Shown: positions 21,601-33,013 of the stretch, one piece after another
Layout: every line of letters starts with the position of its first letter
Position numbering within the stretch: the first letter of the stretch is position 1
Origin: Podospora pseudoanserina
Taxonomy: Eukaryota; Ascomycota; Sordariomycetes; Sordariales; Podosporaceae
Assembly (NCBI RefSeq): GCF_035222485.1
Contig: NC_085921.1
Location: 2,852,001-2,916,000, forward strand
Length of the DNA stretch: 64,000 bases
Direction: 5' to 3'
Position numbers and translations under genes: made by a program
Notes under the pieces: generated by a model
Seen by the model: the letters and a program-made list of their open reading frames with translations, nothing else
Database searches by the model: none
What the model was told of the DNA's origin: nothing

Positions 21601-24591
21601 TGTTGACAGGACTCCAGCAATCGCGGGCAGGTTAGGCGTCATCGGTGCTGTAGTTTCTGTAACCAAGCTCATGGGTGTGGGCTTGTATCCCCTTTCCAGC
21701 ATCATCCAAACATGCGCCTGGCAAATGGAGTCGAGTATGTCTTTGGCGGACTCATCCAAGGCGGTGCAGTGTCGAACGGCAACTGGCCCTTGAATCACGC
21801 AGACGCGCTCGGCATCTTGACCAACGACGGCATCAATGTCCTCGGACTGCCATAGCGAGTCCTTCTTGAACCAAGTGATAAAGTGTTCGTCGAGCACCGG
21901 GATAAAAGGGACCGGCTTCTGGCCTCGGCGACGAAAGAGTGCCAGAAGTAGAGAGACGTCCTCGGGATACAGTGTTTCGGAGGCACCAGTTCCCAGTGTC
22001 TGCTCAAATAGTTGGACAATATCATCCGGCCGAGAATCAGTAGAACCCATATCCGAATCATGCCCAAACCTTTCGTGTGCCAGAAGGATGAATTCTTCTA
22101 CCAGAATCCGATAAGACTCATCGATCCACCGATCCTGGTGGTGAACATACATGAGCTGACACAGCCGACGTAAAACGCTCGAATAGGTCATATCTCCCAA
22201 TTCAATGCTCCTGCCACTGCAATCGACAGCGAACCATGGGCGGAAGTAGTCTTGGTTCAGACGATCCGCAATCTCGTCCTTGTGGTAGCGGAGATACTCA
22301 AGGCGCCTGGTCTTGTCCTTGATGGAAAAGATACTCTGATCAAATTCCTTCCACAGCATCATCCCACGCGTGGCGAGAACATGAATGGGCTGGCCCATTT
22401 CCGACTCGACGGTTATCACGCCGCCCGTAGGTTTGTCGAAAGACTTGTGCCACTCGCCGTCTTCGACTCCTCGCGCCCTAATTATTAGCTCTTTGGCTTG
22501 GGGGGAAGTGTGGGCTTCCTTGGCCACCATCATGCGGCTGCCGAGGAGAACGCCATCCACTGGCATGGGCGGGTGTCCAAACTTGTGAGCCCATTCGCCG
22601 GTCAACAGCGGCAATGTATCATTGCCGCAGCCGAGACCGCTGCCAACTATTAAGACAATGTTAGGAGATCTCCTTATCTGGCCGTACATGGCCAGGAGCG
22701 GTTGGTGGAAGTCCTCCCAAGAGTGGTGGCCGCCAGCTCGACCACCGGTCCATTGCAACCCGATACAGAACTCTGGGTACTGCTGTGAAATAGCAATCAC
22801 CTCCTTAATTGCCCCGACGGAGCCGGGCTTGAATGAAATATGCCGCAAGCCTGGGATGGATTCGATGTATTCTTTGACCACCTCTGCTGAGGGTATGCCT
22901 GCGCCAATGGTGATACCGTTGATGGCAACTCCATCACCCGCTAAGCTGCGCAATACGGATATCTGCCAGGAAATTGTTTTGGGATTGGCGTAGAGCAGGT
23001 TGCAAGTGATACCTCGTTGCGGAGAAATGGCAGCAGCAAGGGTACGGAGGGCATGTTCGAACCCCTGTTCGTCCCGGTAGCCACCGCCAGCGAGCTCGAT
23101 ATGGTAGCCAGAGTTGATCACCGTGGCCACAAAGTCCCAGGCGACGGTCGTGGGTGTCATACCAGCGACCATGACAGGAGGGGCGCCAAAGAGCTTGGTC
23201 ATTCTTGTCTCTAGCCGGGCCACACCGTCCTCGTCCACAACCAGACTCGGGGCAAACTGATCCTTCCAGCTGAGAGGCGCCCATGGCAATGTTAGAGATA
23301 ATAACTCGTCGCGGCCGCTCGGTCCACCCGAGACAGACCTGTCTGACACTTGGATCACTCGCAGGCCAGTGCCTTCACTTTGCTCGTTTATCAAACTGCC
23401 AATCTGGCCCGGTCCAAAGTCTAGCACGTGTGTGGTGCCGGTCGAGCTGAGAGTGTGCGTGACCTGGACCCAGTCGACCGTGTCCACCGTTATGGTACGA
23501 ATGATGGTGCGGAGTAAGTCGTCTGACTGAGATTCCTGGAGATTCTGCGCCGTATGTGTATGGTAAACCGGTATAGCGAAGTCATCGCGTGCGAGGGCCA
23601 ACTCCAGCAGATGGGACCGCACGCTGGCGTCCACATCGATCAGATACGGGCTGTGATAGGGGCTGGATATCGGGAGAAACTGTACGCCGACGGTCGGTTT
23701 GCGCCTACGGTACAAAACTCTGGTCTGGTCCAATCCGTCGCGAGCCTTGATCTGTCGAAGTTGGACGCACAGGCTACGAAGCGACCCAGGTGGACCTGCG
23801 AGAACGAACTTCTCCTTTGAGTTTATCAGAGCAATATGTACTGAGTTGCCATTGCCGAGCCCTCTGTTGGTCCTTTCCAAACGTAGTGTGAGCTGGTCTT
23901 GACTCAGACCTGAGACGGCCAGCATGGACGACGGATAGCCCTCTTCATGTTCAACGCAATCTGCAATAGCCGCGGCAGGCAGGGTGCAAGTAGGAGTAGC
24001 GTAGTGGGACTCCAAACCAATCCAAAAGGAGATGCGGAGAGCTTCATCAGATGCTTGATAGAAGGACGACCAACTATTTGCTTTGGCAACGACCACGGCT
24101 GCCAGAAGCCCTTGTGAGTGACCGGTCACAGCATGAAGCAGATCCCTGAGTTGGCCAGGACGCTTGCCGAGAGCCTGGCATGTGATGCAGTATTGTGCCA
24201 GACTGAGTAGGGTGTTGAGAGGGAAGCTGATGGGAGAAAGAGCAAGGCGATCTTCGGAGGGTGCCAACTCTGGATTGTCGAGCCAGGCTTGGAGATGGAA
24301 ACCTAACTCCTGGTGAAAGTGGCTCTTGTGTGGTTGTGACGACAGCTGGGACAATGTTGCCGATGCATTTTCCGTCAGAGTCCTGAGGTTCGGTCCATGA
24401 CGCTCGACCAAGTCCCTGAGGTCACTTAATGCAGTCAGATTATTGTGGCCCTGGCCACCAAAGACAGCACATATTCGAGCCTTGCCGGTTTCTGCAGTTT
24501 TGAGGAGAGCAGACGAGTTCGCTCCGCCCTCTGGTGAAGGGTCGGTTTCGTGGGCCAAGATTGCAGTCATGACGACGCCAACAATAATCAA
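18666..24591 (-). CDS. stcK: fatty acid synthase beta subunit StcK (HexB/AflB)
   Basis: Exons are 24591-19314, 19248-19133 and 19073-18666, about 1930 aa. Starting at the second ATG (24570) gives 1926 aa, and the start is ambiguous. The 65-nt intron 19249-19313 restores the [10 protein letters not shown] region of the last domain. Domains in order are acetyltransferase (GHSQG near residue 152), enoyl reductase ([27 protein letters not shown]), dehydratase ([20 protein letters not shown], hot-dog fold) and malonyl/palmitoyl transferase ([11 protein letters not shown] near residue 1700). With StcJ it makes the hexanoyl starter for the polyketide synthase, separate from primary fatty acid synthesis. 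It is divergent from stcJ. Confidence 0.93.
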
Positions 24592-24834
24592 TCAGCAGAA
24601 GAGATCGAGGCAGCAAGCAATCGTGTCGAATGGTTTAGGCACATCCAATGCAGGGGAACGAGCTGAAATTTGCATGTCTTTCACTCCATTGTTAATTCGG
24701 CCGTAATCGGAGTGCGAACATTGTGCTCATGCTTGCTCGGCCACCGTGGTCAGGCAGGTGCCTACCAGATAAGTCGCGACTGCCTCGATTCAACTTGTCA
24801 TTGGGGCGGTACACGCCACTTCTGCATCTGCACC
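24592..24834. promoter_or_regulatory. divergent stcK/stcJ promoter
   Basis: 243 bp between the two synthase-subunit start codons, with a perfect AflR site almost exactly in the middle. This arrangement gives matched expression of the two subunits. Confidence 0.7.
24707..24717 (+). promoter_or_regulatory. perfect AflR site TCGGAGTGCGA
   Basis: TCG-N5-CGA, 116 bp from the stcK start and 118 bp from the stcJ start. Confidence 0.75.
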
Positions 24835-27800
24835 ATGACACTTGAATCAACGAAACAAAAAGCATTGGACGACAGAGACATTGCTCACCAGCTGCTTGTT
24901 GAGCTCCTAGTGTAAGACAGCCTCCTTTCTCTCCTTCTCCTTATTGCAACAACTAATGTTTATCCCCAGCCACCAATTTGCCTTTCCGGTAAGATGGTAA
25001 GCTCATGCCTTCTCTAACAATCCAGGGCAGTGAACATCTAGGAAACTCATATCAGTATACAGGACAGACACGCAGGACATCTTGCTATCTGGTAACGATG
25101 CCGTCGTTCGATTAGTCGAGCTCGGACCGTCGAGGGTGTTGGTGAACATGGGCCAGAAGACGATGCTACGCAAGATCGATTCCGGAGAAGCACCGGCCGG
25201 CCGTTCTTATCAGTTCTTGGCCAGTGCCCATGACCAGAGGGAGCTTCTGTACCAATATGACCCTCCACTACAGCCCTCACCAGCTGAACTACCACCACCA
25301 CCACCACCACCACCGCCCAAGCCACCACAGCTCACCCCACAACTCCCAGTCCAGCCAGCACCAGGGACGGCGCCTGTCAAGGATTGCGCTTTGTCAGGGC
25401 TCGAAGTTGTGCGTATTTTGATCGCACGGAAGCTCATGAAGTCGATGGAGGAAGTACCAACTTCCAAATCCATCAAGGATCTATGTGGTGGTATGTTGTG
25501 CTACCAAGTCATGTTACTTCAGTACTGACATCATTGAAGGAAAGTCAACACTGCAAAATGAGCTAGTAGGAGATCTTCATGCTGAATTTGGCCTTCTCCC
25601 GGACAGACCAGAAGACATTCCCTTGAAGGACCTTGGCATCGTCCTTGACCCAAGCCGGCCACCGGGAAAGGTTTCATCAGCCCTTGTCTCCAGACTAATA
25701 GCATCCAAAATGCCTGGCGGTTTCGGTATTGCCTCGATCCACAACTACCTCGAGCAGAGGTTGGGGCTCAGCCCTAAGCGACAGACCGCCGTGACCTTGT
25801 GGGCTGTCGCTGCTGAACCAACATCACGACTGCCAGACAACCAAGCAGCCGAGAGATACTGGGATCAGATTGCACAGGACTATGGTGCGTTCTGTGGCAT
25901 CAACCTCCAACCTCGAAGCCAACAACTTCAACAAGCATCCAATGACGCCGCCAGCTCCAGGACAGTTCTTGTTGACTCATCAGCGTTCAACCAAGCCTCG
26001 GAAGCTCACAAGCGGCTAGCCACGAAGCAATACCACGCCCTTGCCGAGTATCTAGCTTTCAGTTCTTCGGACCTTTCAAGCTCTGATAAAAAACTCGTCA
26101 CAGACCTGCAGCTTCAGCTTGATACCTGGTCAGCAGAATTTTCTGACGAGTTCTTGTCGGGAATTGCACCCGCCTTTGATGCTGGAAAGGCGCGACAGTA
26201 CACATCCTGGTGGAACTACGCCCGGGAGGAAGTGCTCACACTGTACCACAGTGGTCAGCTTCACGACAAGATGACAATGGAAACCCTCATCAACCGTCTC
26301 GCAAGCCGAGCTAATGGACAACTTTCCATTCTCGCATCTCATCTTGCAGAAGAATGTCCCTCGGAGGTCTTACGCGAGCTATTTCAGCGGGTAGTCCGTG
26401 CAAGTAATGCAGGAGTCAAAAAGCCTCCTGTTGCTCGGCCCATGTGGCCAACAGTTGGGCCACGAACGATTGTGACCGAGGACGGAGATATCGGCTATGT
26501 AGAGATTCCTCGTCCAGGCTTCTCTGGATCTGCGGCCTACGGAGACTACCTCTCTCACCGACTTGCTCAACCTCGGGAGACCGGCGATTCCCCTGTTATT
26601 CGCGTCAACGCTGCTCACGCTGATCATGAGGAATCAGATTGGACCAGGCTGTTCATCCAAGGGATATGTGATGCTCTCACAACCGGCGTCTCATTCTCAG
26701 AAAAGTCCATGCTCGTCACCGGTGCAGGTCAGGGTTCAATTGGTAGTGAGGTCATTCGCATTCTACTCGCAGGTGGCGCCCGTGTTATCGTCACCACCAG
26801 CAGGGAGCCCAGCACCGTAGCTGGCTACTTTCAGTCCATATACAGGGACCACGGTGCCAAGGGCTCGGAGCTTCACCTGCTTCAGTTCAATCAAGCCAGT
26901 TCACAGGACTGCGAGAGGCTGATAGACCACCTGTACAGCCAATCCTGGGACCTAGACGCCATCCTTCCCTTTGCCGCAGCCCCTGAAGGAGGTGCAGAGA
27001 TGGATGCCCTATCCCCGACCAACGAGCTGGCACACCGATTGATGCTCACCAATGTCTTTCGTCTTCTGGGCCGCATAGTCAAGAACAAGCGTCGTTTGGA
27101 AATCGCGTGCCACCCCACTCAGGTTGTGCTCCCATTGTCACCGAACCATGGTATCTTCGGCGGTGATGGTCTCTATTCCGAATCGAAACTGGGCTTGGAA
27201 AGCCTGGTCAACCGAGCCCGCTCCGAGTCTTGGTCTGACCAGCTGTCGATATGCGGCGTGGAGATTGGTTGGACTCGATCGACGGGCCTGATGACGGCTA
27301 ATGACGTTCTCGCTGAGACGATCGAGAATCATGGAGTGTTGACCTTCTCGGCGCAGGAGATGGCGCTGAATATTGCCGTGTTATTGACGTCGAAATTTGT
27401 CGATCTCTGTGAAGATGGGCCTATCTATGCTAATTTCGGCGGCGGCCTCTCGACCCTGGGTAGTTGTCACGCCATTCTGTCCAAGGCTCGAGAGGAATTT
27501 CGGCTTGCCGCTGATGTTGCGCGAGCTGTCAAGACCGAGGATGAACGCGAGCAAGCGCTACTAAAGGGCACCAAGTCCAGTATTAAGAGACCTTTCAAGC
27601 AAAAGACGATGCTTCGAGTGGGCTTTCCGAAACTCCCAGATACGTTACCAGACCATGACATTGGTCGTTTGGTGGACCCCGCAAGAACCGTGGTTGTTGT
27701 TGGCTTCTCGGAACTGGGCCCATGGGGCAGTGCCCGGCTACGCTGGGAGATGGAAACTTTTGGCCAGCTAAGTCCTGACGGGTACGTCGAAATGGCTTGG

Positions 27801-29723
27801 CTGATGGGGTTGATACGACACGTTGATGAACCTTGCAAGGGTGGTCATTATGTTGGGTGGGTCGATGCCAAAACAGGGGAACCAGTCGACGACAACAACG
27901 TGCGGCACAAATACGGCGAATTCATCAAGGCGCACACCGGGATCAGATTTGTCGAGCCAGATACGATTACAGGCTATGACCCAGCCTGCAAAGAGCTCTT
28001 ACAAGAGGTCGCCGTGGAGGAAGACCTCCCTCCCTTTGAGGCTTCGCTCTCTACGGCTGAGGCCCTGCGACTGAAGCATGGAGACAAAGTAGTCATATTG
28101 CGCCTACAAGGGAACTCTGATAGTTATCAAGTTCAGATCAAACGTGGTGCTACCATCCTTGTCCCCAAAGCCGTTCCGTTCCCTTGGGGTTCAGTGGCAG
28201 GCTTGCTGCCGAGTGGATGGGATGCTGCCAGGTACGGCATTCCAAAAGACATCATCCAGCAGGTGGACCCGGTGACGTTGTACACTTTGTGCTGTGTCGC
28301 AGAAGCCTTTTACAGTGCCGGAGTCCCAGATCCAACCGAGGTGTTTCAGCACATTCATCTATCCGAGCTGGGAAACTTCATCGGTTCATCCATGGGCGGT
28401 GTCCTCAAGACCCGCCATCTCTACCGCGACGCCTATCTGGACCAAGATATTCAAGCAGACACGCTCCAAGACACGTATCTGAACACCACGCCCGCTTGGA
28501 TCAACATGTTGTTGCTGGGTGCAGCTGGACCCATCAAGACCCCAGTGGGGGCCTGTGCCACTGGCCTAGAGTCTATCGATTCCGCCATGGACTCCATAAT
28601 GGCAGGCAAAACCAAGATGTGTCTTGTGGGAGGCTACGACGATTTCGGAGAAGAGGAGTCACTCGGATTCGCCAAGATGAAAGCCACAGTCGATGTGGCC
28701 GCGGAGCTGGCACGGGGCCGCCTGCCCTCGGAGATGTCACGGCCGACTGCAGAAAGTCGGGCTGGGTTTGTCGAGTCCCACGGTTGTGGCGTTCAGCTGC
28801 TCTGTCGTGCCGATGTTGCACTGAAAATGGGACTCCCCATCTACGGTGTCATTGCCGGATCGGCCATGGCTGCCGACGGCATTGGTCGCTCGGTGCCCGC
28901 ACCTGGCCAAGGTATCCTGACCTTTGCTGGCCAGGCAGAGCAGCACATGCCACTATACACTCAGCTGTCCATCAGAAACGATAGCTTTTCCTCTGGCTCA
29001 TCTTTTGAGTCGGAGCTATGGACCCCTGTGAGCGAAAAGGCTGGCTCAAAACCAACATCTTCTTCCATAGGGGCGGCTTTGGGGGCTTGGGGCCTCACGA
29101 TCAATGACCTCGACGTGGCCTCGTTACACGGCACCTCTACCAAAGCCAACGACCTCAACGAGCCTGAGGTGATACACAAGCAAATGACCCACCTGGGCCG
29201 CACCGATGGTGGACCCCTCTGGGCTATCTGCCAAAAGTCCATCACTGGTCACCCAAAAGCGCCTGCTGCCGCGTGGATGATGAACGGATGCCTGCAGGTC
29301 CTCAACAGTGGTCTTGTTCCGGGAAACCGCAACGCCGACAACATCGATCCTGCCCTAAAGGCATATCACCATCTGTGCTTTCCCACTAGGACTGTCAGGA
29401 TGGCTGGTGAAGGGCCCAAGGCCTTTCTGCTCACGTCATTTGGGTTTGGACAGAAAAGCGGGCAGGTTGTTGGTGTAGCACCGCGCTTCTTCTTTGGCTC
29501 GTTGCCTGCCAGCAGCTTTACAGAATATTGCGGCAAGACCAAAGCAAGGCAGGCAAAGGCTGATAGGGCGTTTGCAAAAGCGGTCATGGAAAATCAGGTT
29601 GTGAAGATGAAGATGGAGCCTCTGTATGCCAAAAGAGATGCGTCCCGTATCTACTTGGACCGGTCGTTGAGGGTTGGGCAGAATGATATCACGGGAGCGT
29701 ACCAGTTTACCACTGTCTCTTAG
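24835..29723 (+). CDS. stcJ: fatty acid synthase alpha subunit StcJ (HexA/AflA)
   Basis: Exons are 24835-24911, 24970-24996 (only 27 nt), 25063-25490 and 25540-29723, 1571 aa in frame. Order: N-terminal segment completing the malonyl/palmitoyl transferase (HQFAFPVRW, TQDILLSG), a Pro-rich linker, acyl carrier domain with phosphopantetheine serine in GGKSTLQNE (near residue 179), ketoreductase (VTGAGQGSIGSEVIRILLAGG near 569) and ketosynthase (VGACATGLES, cysteine near 1182; histidines in LHGTS and TGHPKA). The chain ends about 90 residues after the ketosynthase, so there is no room for the C-terminal phosphopantetheinyl transferase domain of primary fungal alpha subunits. It supplies hexanoate together with StcK. 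Confidence 0.93.
25285..25350 (+). repeat. CCA microsatellite / polyproline linker inside stcJ
   Basis: Tandem CCA units encode nine consecutive prolines followed by more Pro-rich sequence, just before the acyl carrier domain. Such flexible linkers let the carrier domain move between catalytic sites. Confidence 0.8.
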
Positions 29724-29819
29724 TAGTTGTCACCAGTTTCGTATTATCGGTACCCAGCTTTAATTTTTCACGCATTGGTTCTGCTTCAGTGATGATTGCC
29801 ATTCTTCTAACCTAACTGT

Positions 29820-30840
29820 CTAGTCACTGGCCACCCAATGAATTCCCTTGAACATGTTTCCCCAGAATACCTTTTGATGCTCCGCAAGACTCTTGCAAGG
29901 GAACAACCACGAGTAGTGCGGATAGCCAGGATAAGCATCGTACAGAACCGCCACGCCAGCTTCCTCAAGACTATCCTTCATAAGCCTTGCGTCATCTCGC
30001 AGCGTATCCGCCCCAGACTCGGTCACGTATACCTTCTTCAAATCCCCAAGGCGGGGGTGAAGAAGAACAGACAGATATGGATCCTCCGGCGCGCCACCAT
30101 ACGTGTCCAACCAGGATAGCATCGCCGACTTGCTGTTGACCGTGTACTCGTCATTCTCGTCATACGAGGTATAACCCTCCCTCTTGTCCAGCGGCACAGC
30201 ATCAGGGTGAACCGTCACCGGAGCCAACGCCACCACTCCCTTGACCCTATCCCGCATACCCATCATCTCAACGAGCTTCAGCCCGACCCCAAACGCAAGA
30301 TTGCCACCGCTAGAAGTCCCCATCAAGGTAATCTCGTCAGCACCAAAGTGATCGAGGGCCCAAACGGCAGCAGCCACCCCGTCGTTCAACCCAGTCGGGA
30401 ACTTGAACTCGGGCGCGAGTCGATACCCGACGCTGACAATCCTCATCTGGGCATTCTTACTTAGGGCGCGGGTGAAGCCATCTTCTTGCTCGACGCTGCC
30501 CATGACGAAGCCGCCTCCGTGGAAGTAGACCCCGAGAGGGAGATTGGCGTCACCGGCGTCGTTGGGGGTGTAAGTCCGGACCGAGAAGTCGCCGAGATGG
30601 ACTGTCTCGGTGATTACGGTCGGGTCGGGGGGAGGGAAGCCGTATCGTTGCATCATTTTGCTGATGAGGATGCTCCATTGCTGCTTGGTTTCGTCTGTGG
30701 AGCCGGTTAGATGGGGTGCTTGGCCGAGGTCGGCGATGAACTGGCGTGATTGGGGGTGAATATGGGGGGCCTTTTCCCGATCATGTAGGGGTGAGTCTTA
30801 CCTCGCGATAGGGTTTTTCCAAGCGGGATTCGGCGTTCAT
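29820..30840 (-). CDS. stcI: versiconal hemiacetal acetate esterase StcI (EstA/AflJ-esterase)
   Basis: Exons are 30840-30802 and 30740-29820 (intron 61 nt), 319 aa. It is an alpha/beta hydrolase with the oxyanion motif VYFHGGGFVMG, nucleophile elbow GTSSGGN, Asp in ESGADTLRDDARLM and His in GYPHYSW, which forms the catalytic triad of the HSL family. In the pathway it hydrolyses versiconal hemiacetal acetate to versiconal. It converges with stcJ with only 96 bp between stop codons. It is divergent from the Dabb-domain gene across 306 bp that contains two AflR sites. Clearly distinct from the left-edge esterase at 2807-3891. Confidence 0.9.
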
Positions 30841-30941
30841 TTTGGGCAGAGCGGGTGGTAGACAGTGGGATAGAACGAGGAAAAAGGGGGCAGCCTTGTC
30901 TGACCCAGGATCAACTTTGAGTGGAATAGGTGCTTTTATGG

Positions 30942-30952
30942 TCGGTGGCCGA
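30942..30952 (+). promoter_or_regulatory. perfect AflR palindrome TCGGTGGCCGA
   Basis: TCGG-N3-CCGA, 102 bp from the stcI start and 195 bp from the Dabb-gene start. Confidence 0.75.
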
Positions 30953-31013
30953 AGGGTTCATCCAAGTGCGGATAGCGTACGGCGTCTTTTGGTGTCAATA
31001 ACTCCAGCAACCT

Positions 31014-31024
31014 TCGGCCACCGG
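31014..31024 (+). promoter_or_regulatory. relaxed AflR site TCGGCCACCGG
   Basis: TCG-N5-CGG, 123 bp upstream of the Dabb-gene start. It differs from the perfect site at 46812 only in the last base. Confidence 0.6.
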
Positions 31025-31146
31025 GGTTTTATACATGTCAGTTATTCGGGTCAAGATGTTCATTGCCCTCGCCCAAAGTCAACCCTTCACACCTAGCAGG
31101 TCAAATAAACGATTACGAAGCAATCTTATCAGCCAACCAACCGACG

Positions 31147-31591
31147 ATGCCTGTTTACCACGTTGCTCTTTTCAAACTCAAACCAGAGGCTGACCCCAAC
31201 AAGGTGAAGCAGTGGCAAGCACTGGCTGAGGGAATGGTCGGACAAGTACCTGGTAGCACCAGCACTCCATGCATCTCACCGAGGAGGATTGCTAACAGGT
31301 CTTCCAGGCCTTATAGGTCTTCAGGCAGGCGCGCCCATTGCCTTGACGGCACCCATGGCAAAGGGATTTGACATGGGCGTGGTGGTGCACCTGGATTACG
31401 TCGAGAGTCTGGCGACCTTTTTTACCCATCCCAGTCATGAGGAGTGAGTTGTTCTTGTGTCCACTCCGTTGATAATCAGGTATTTTTCCAAGAAAGGGCT
31501 CCTCTAATTCCAGGTGTCAATCAGGGTCAATGAACTGTACAAAGATGTTTGTGAGATAGGTAGCACTATTGGATATGACATTGAATTTTAG
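31147..31591 (+). CDS. Dabb-domain (stress-responsive A/B barrel) small protein
   Basis: Exons are 31147-31252, 31308-31443 and 31525-31591, 102 aa with consistent GT-AG junctions and phases. The start MPVYHVALFKLK, the middle DMGVVVHLDYVESLATFFTHPSHEEV and the end GYDIEF match the dimeric alpha/beta-barrel (Dabb) family. This family includes small polyketide cyclases such as plant olivetolic acid cyclase. It lies between stcI and stcG, the slot that would be stcH if letters follow map order, and has its own AflR sites. Role unknown. A cyclase-like or shepherding function for a reactive intermediate is a reasonable guess. Residue conservation alone does not prove catalysis. Confidence 0.8.
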
Positions 31592-31770
31592 TTTCAAAAA
31601 CTTGCTGCTTGCCAATGGGACGCTACACATTGAGACTACCTAGGTGCAGTGAAACCACTCTGTGTCATACCTACCTGCCGGAGTTAAAATCAATCATATG
31701 TGTAAAAGAGATAAGGGCACATCGATGATATTCAAAACTCTCACGTCAGTGTCAGCCCAGGTGGCTAAAG

Positions 31771-32726
31771 TCACGCATCAAACCCAGCCTGCCTCCTCCT
31801 CTTCATAATCGGCCTCAGTTGATCCCCCGCCCACCCATCCTCATAGTCATCCTTGAGATCAAACGTCCCCTCAGGCTGAATAGCCAGTGCCCGTCCTGCA
31901 TTTCCAAGTCAGCATAGTTCCCCTCAGACTTGAAAGCACAACACATACCATGCACACCGCCATCAACCGCACAATAACTCGCAGCCTCCACACAAGCCTC
32001 CACGCTCACAAAATCCAGCACCCTCGCCATATCAACCCCCCTAGCCGCCATCGCATTCTTAATCGGCGCAACAAGCGGCGTGTCCACAAACCACGGCGCC
32101 AGCAAATTGCACCTGACGCCGATATCCAGCGTCCGGGCGCGCGTGCTCCTGAACAAACCCCGGACGCCGAATTTGCTGGCGGGGTAGGTCGATGCCTTGG
32201 GACTGTCCATGTACGCACCGATTGAGGCGACCAGGATAAGTGACTTGTCCGGCTTTGCACCTTCCGAACCACCAGCAGGAGGCAACAATCGGAGGTAATA
32301 CAGCGCCAGCCAGGAGCTGTAATAGACCCCAATCAGATTCACCTCTATGTTCCTAATGTTTGGCTTTGCAGGGTCGGCGGCGAGGCTGGGCTGGCCGGCG
32401 GCGAGGACGTGGTCGACTTGGTTGCCTGGCATGAAGGCTGTGCCGGCGAAGGTGGCGACGATGTCGAGCGCTTGGGTTGGGGAGGAGATGATTGCTGTTT
32501 TGAAGGCTTGCACTTGCGAGTCCCAGTTTGTGACGTCGCACTGGACGTACTTGATGTTGTTAGGTAGGGAGTCAGGGGGGGGTTGGATGTCGGCGACTGT
32601 GACGTGGGCTCCGGCGGATGCCCAGGCGAGGGCGGTGGCAAGGCCGAGGCCGGAGGCGCCGCCGGTGATGAGGGCTGATTTACCGCGGAGGGTGGAGAGG
32701 TTGACATTGGTGGAGATGGGGTCCAT
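31771..32726 (-). CDS. stcG: SDR-type alcohol dehydrogenase StcG (AdhA/AflH)
   Basis: Exons are 32726-31949 and 31895-31771 (intron 53 nt, phase 1), 300 aa. I chose the start [16 protein letters not shown], just before the Rossmann motif [13 protein letters not shown]. An upstream in-frame ATG at 32840 would add an unconserved arm. Other motifs are [15 protein letters not shown] and the catalytic [10 protein letters not shown]. The C-terminus ends in a basic KRRRQ stretch after the splice. In the pathway AflH/StcG oxidises 5'-hydroxyaverantin to 5'-oxoaverantin on the way to averufin. It is divergent from stcF with two AflR sites between. Confidence 0.85.
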
Positions 32727-32888
32727 TTCGACGGGAAAGGCTGGGGGCGTGCTGGTGGGTGGGATGATGGGGTTTGTTCGTATGAGGTTTGGTTGACTTC
32801 GAGTTATTCTTTTTGTAAGAACTAGCAGTGCCTTGATCATGCAATCTATGCAAACACGTGGGACGGCCTTCTTCTGGTTGGTAGAAGC

Positions 32889-32899
32889 TCGGGGCCCGG
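32889..32899 (+). promoter_or_regulatory. relaxed AflR site TCGGGGCCCGG
   Basis: TCG-N5-CGG, 163 bp from the stcG start. Confidence 0.45.
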
Positions 32900-32948
32900 A
32901 GGAGGGTGGATGCAGGTTCGGAGGGACAAAACTAGAACTCTAGCAACC

Positions 32949-32959
32949 TCGAGTATCGA
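32949..32959 (+). promoter_or_regulatory. perfect AflR palindrome TCGAGTATCGA
   Basis: TCG-N5-CGA in the divergent stcG/stcF promoter (32727-33013), 55 bp from the stcF ATG and 223 bp from the stcG ATG. Confidence 0.65.
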
Positions 32960-33013
32960 GCCCTCTACCATCTCTTGTCTGCCCCTCTCACTGTGAAAGG
33001 ACAAAAGCCCTTC

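Larger units (their letters stand above)
30841..31146. promoter_or_regulatory. divergent stcI/Dabb-gene promoter
   Basis: 306 bp between start codons with AflR sites at 30942-30952 and 31014-31024. The two sites are related to each other as an inverted pair (GTGGCCGAAGG versus CCTTCGGCCAC). Confidence 0.7.

Noticed and set aside
28184-28984. Long overlapping open frame on the same strand inside stcJ (266 codons)
   Set aside because: It lies in a shifted frame within the ketosynthase region, is Arg/Cys/Ser-rich and has no family motif. A shadow of the real gene.
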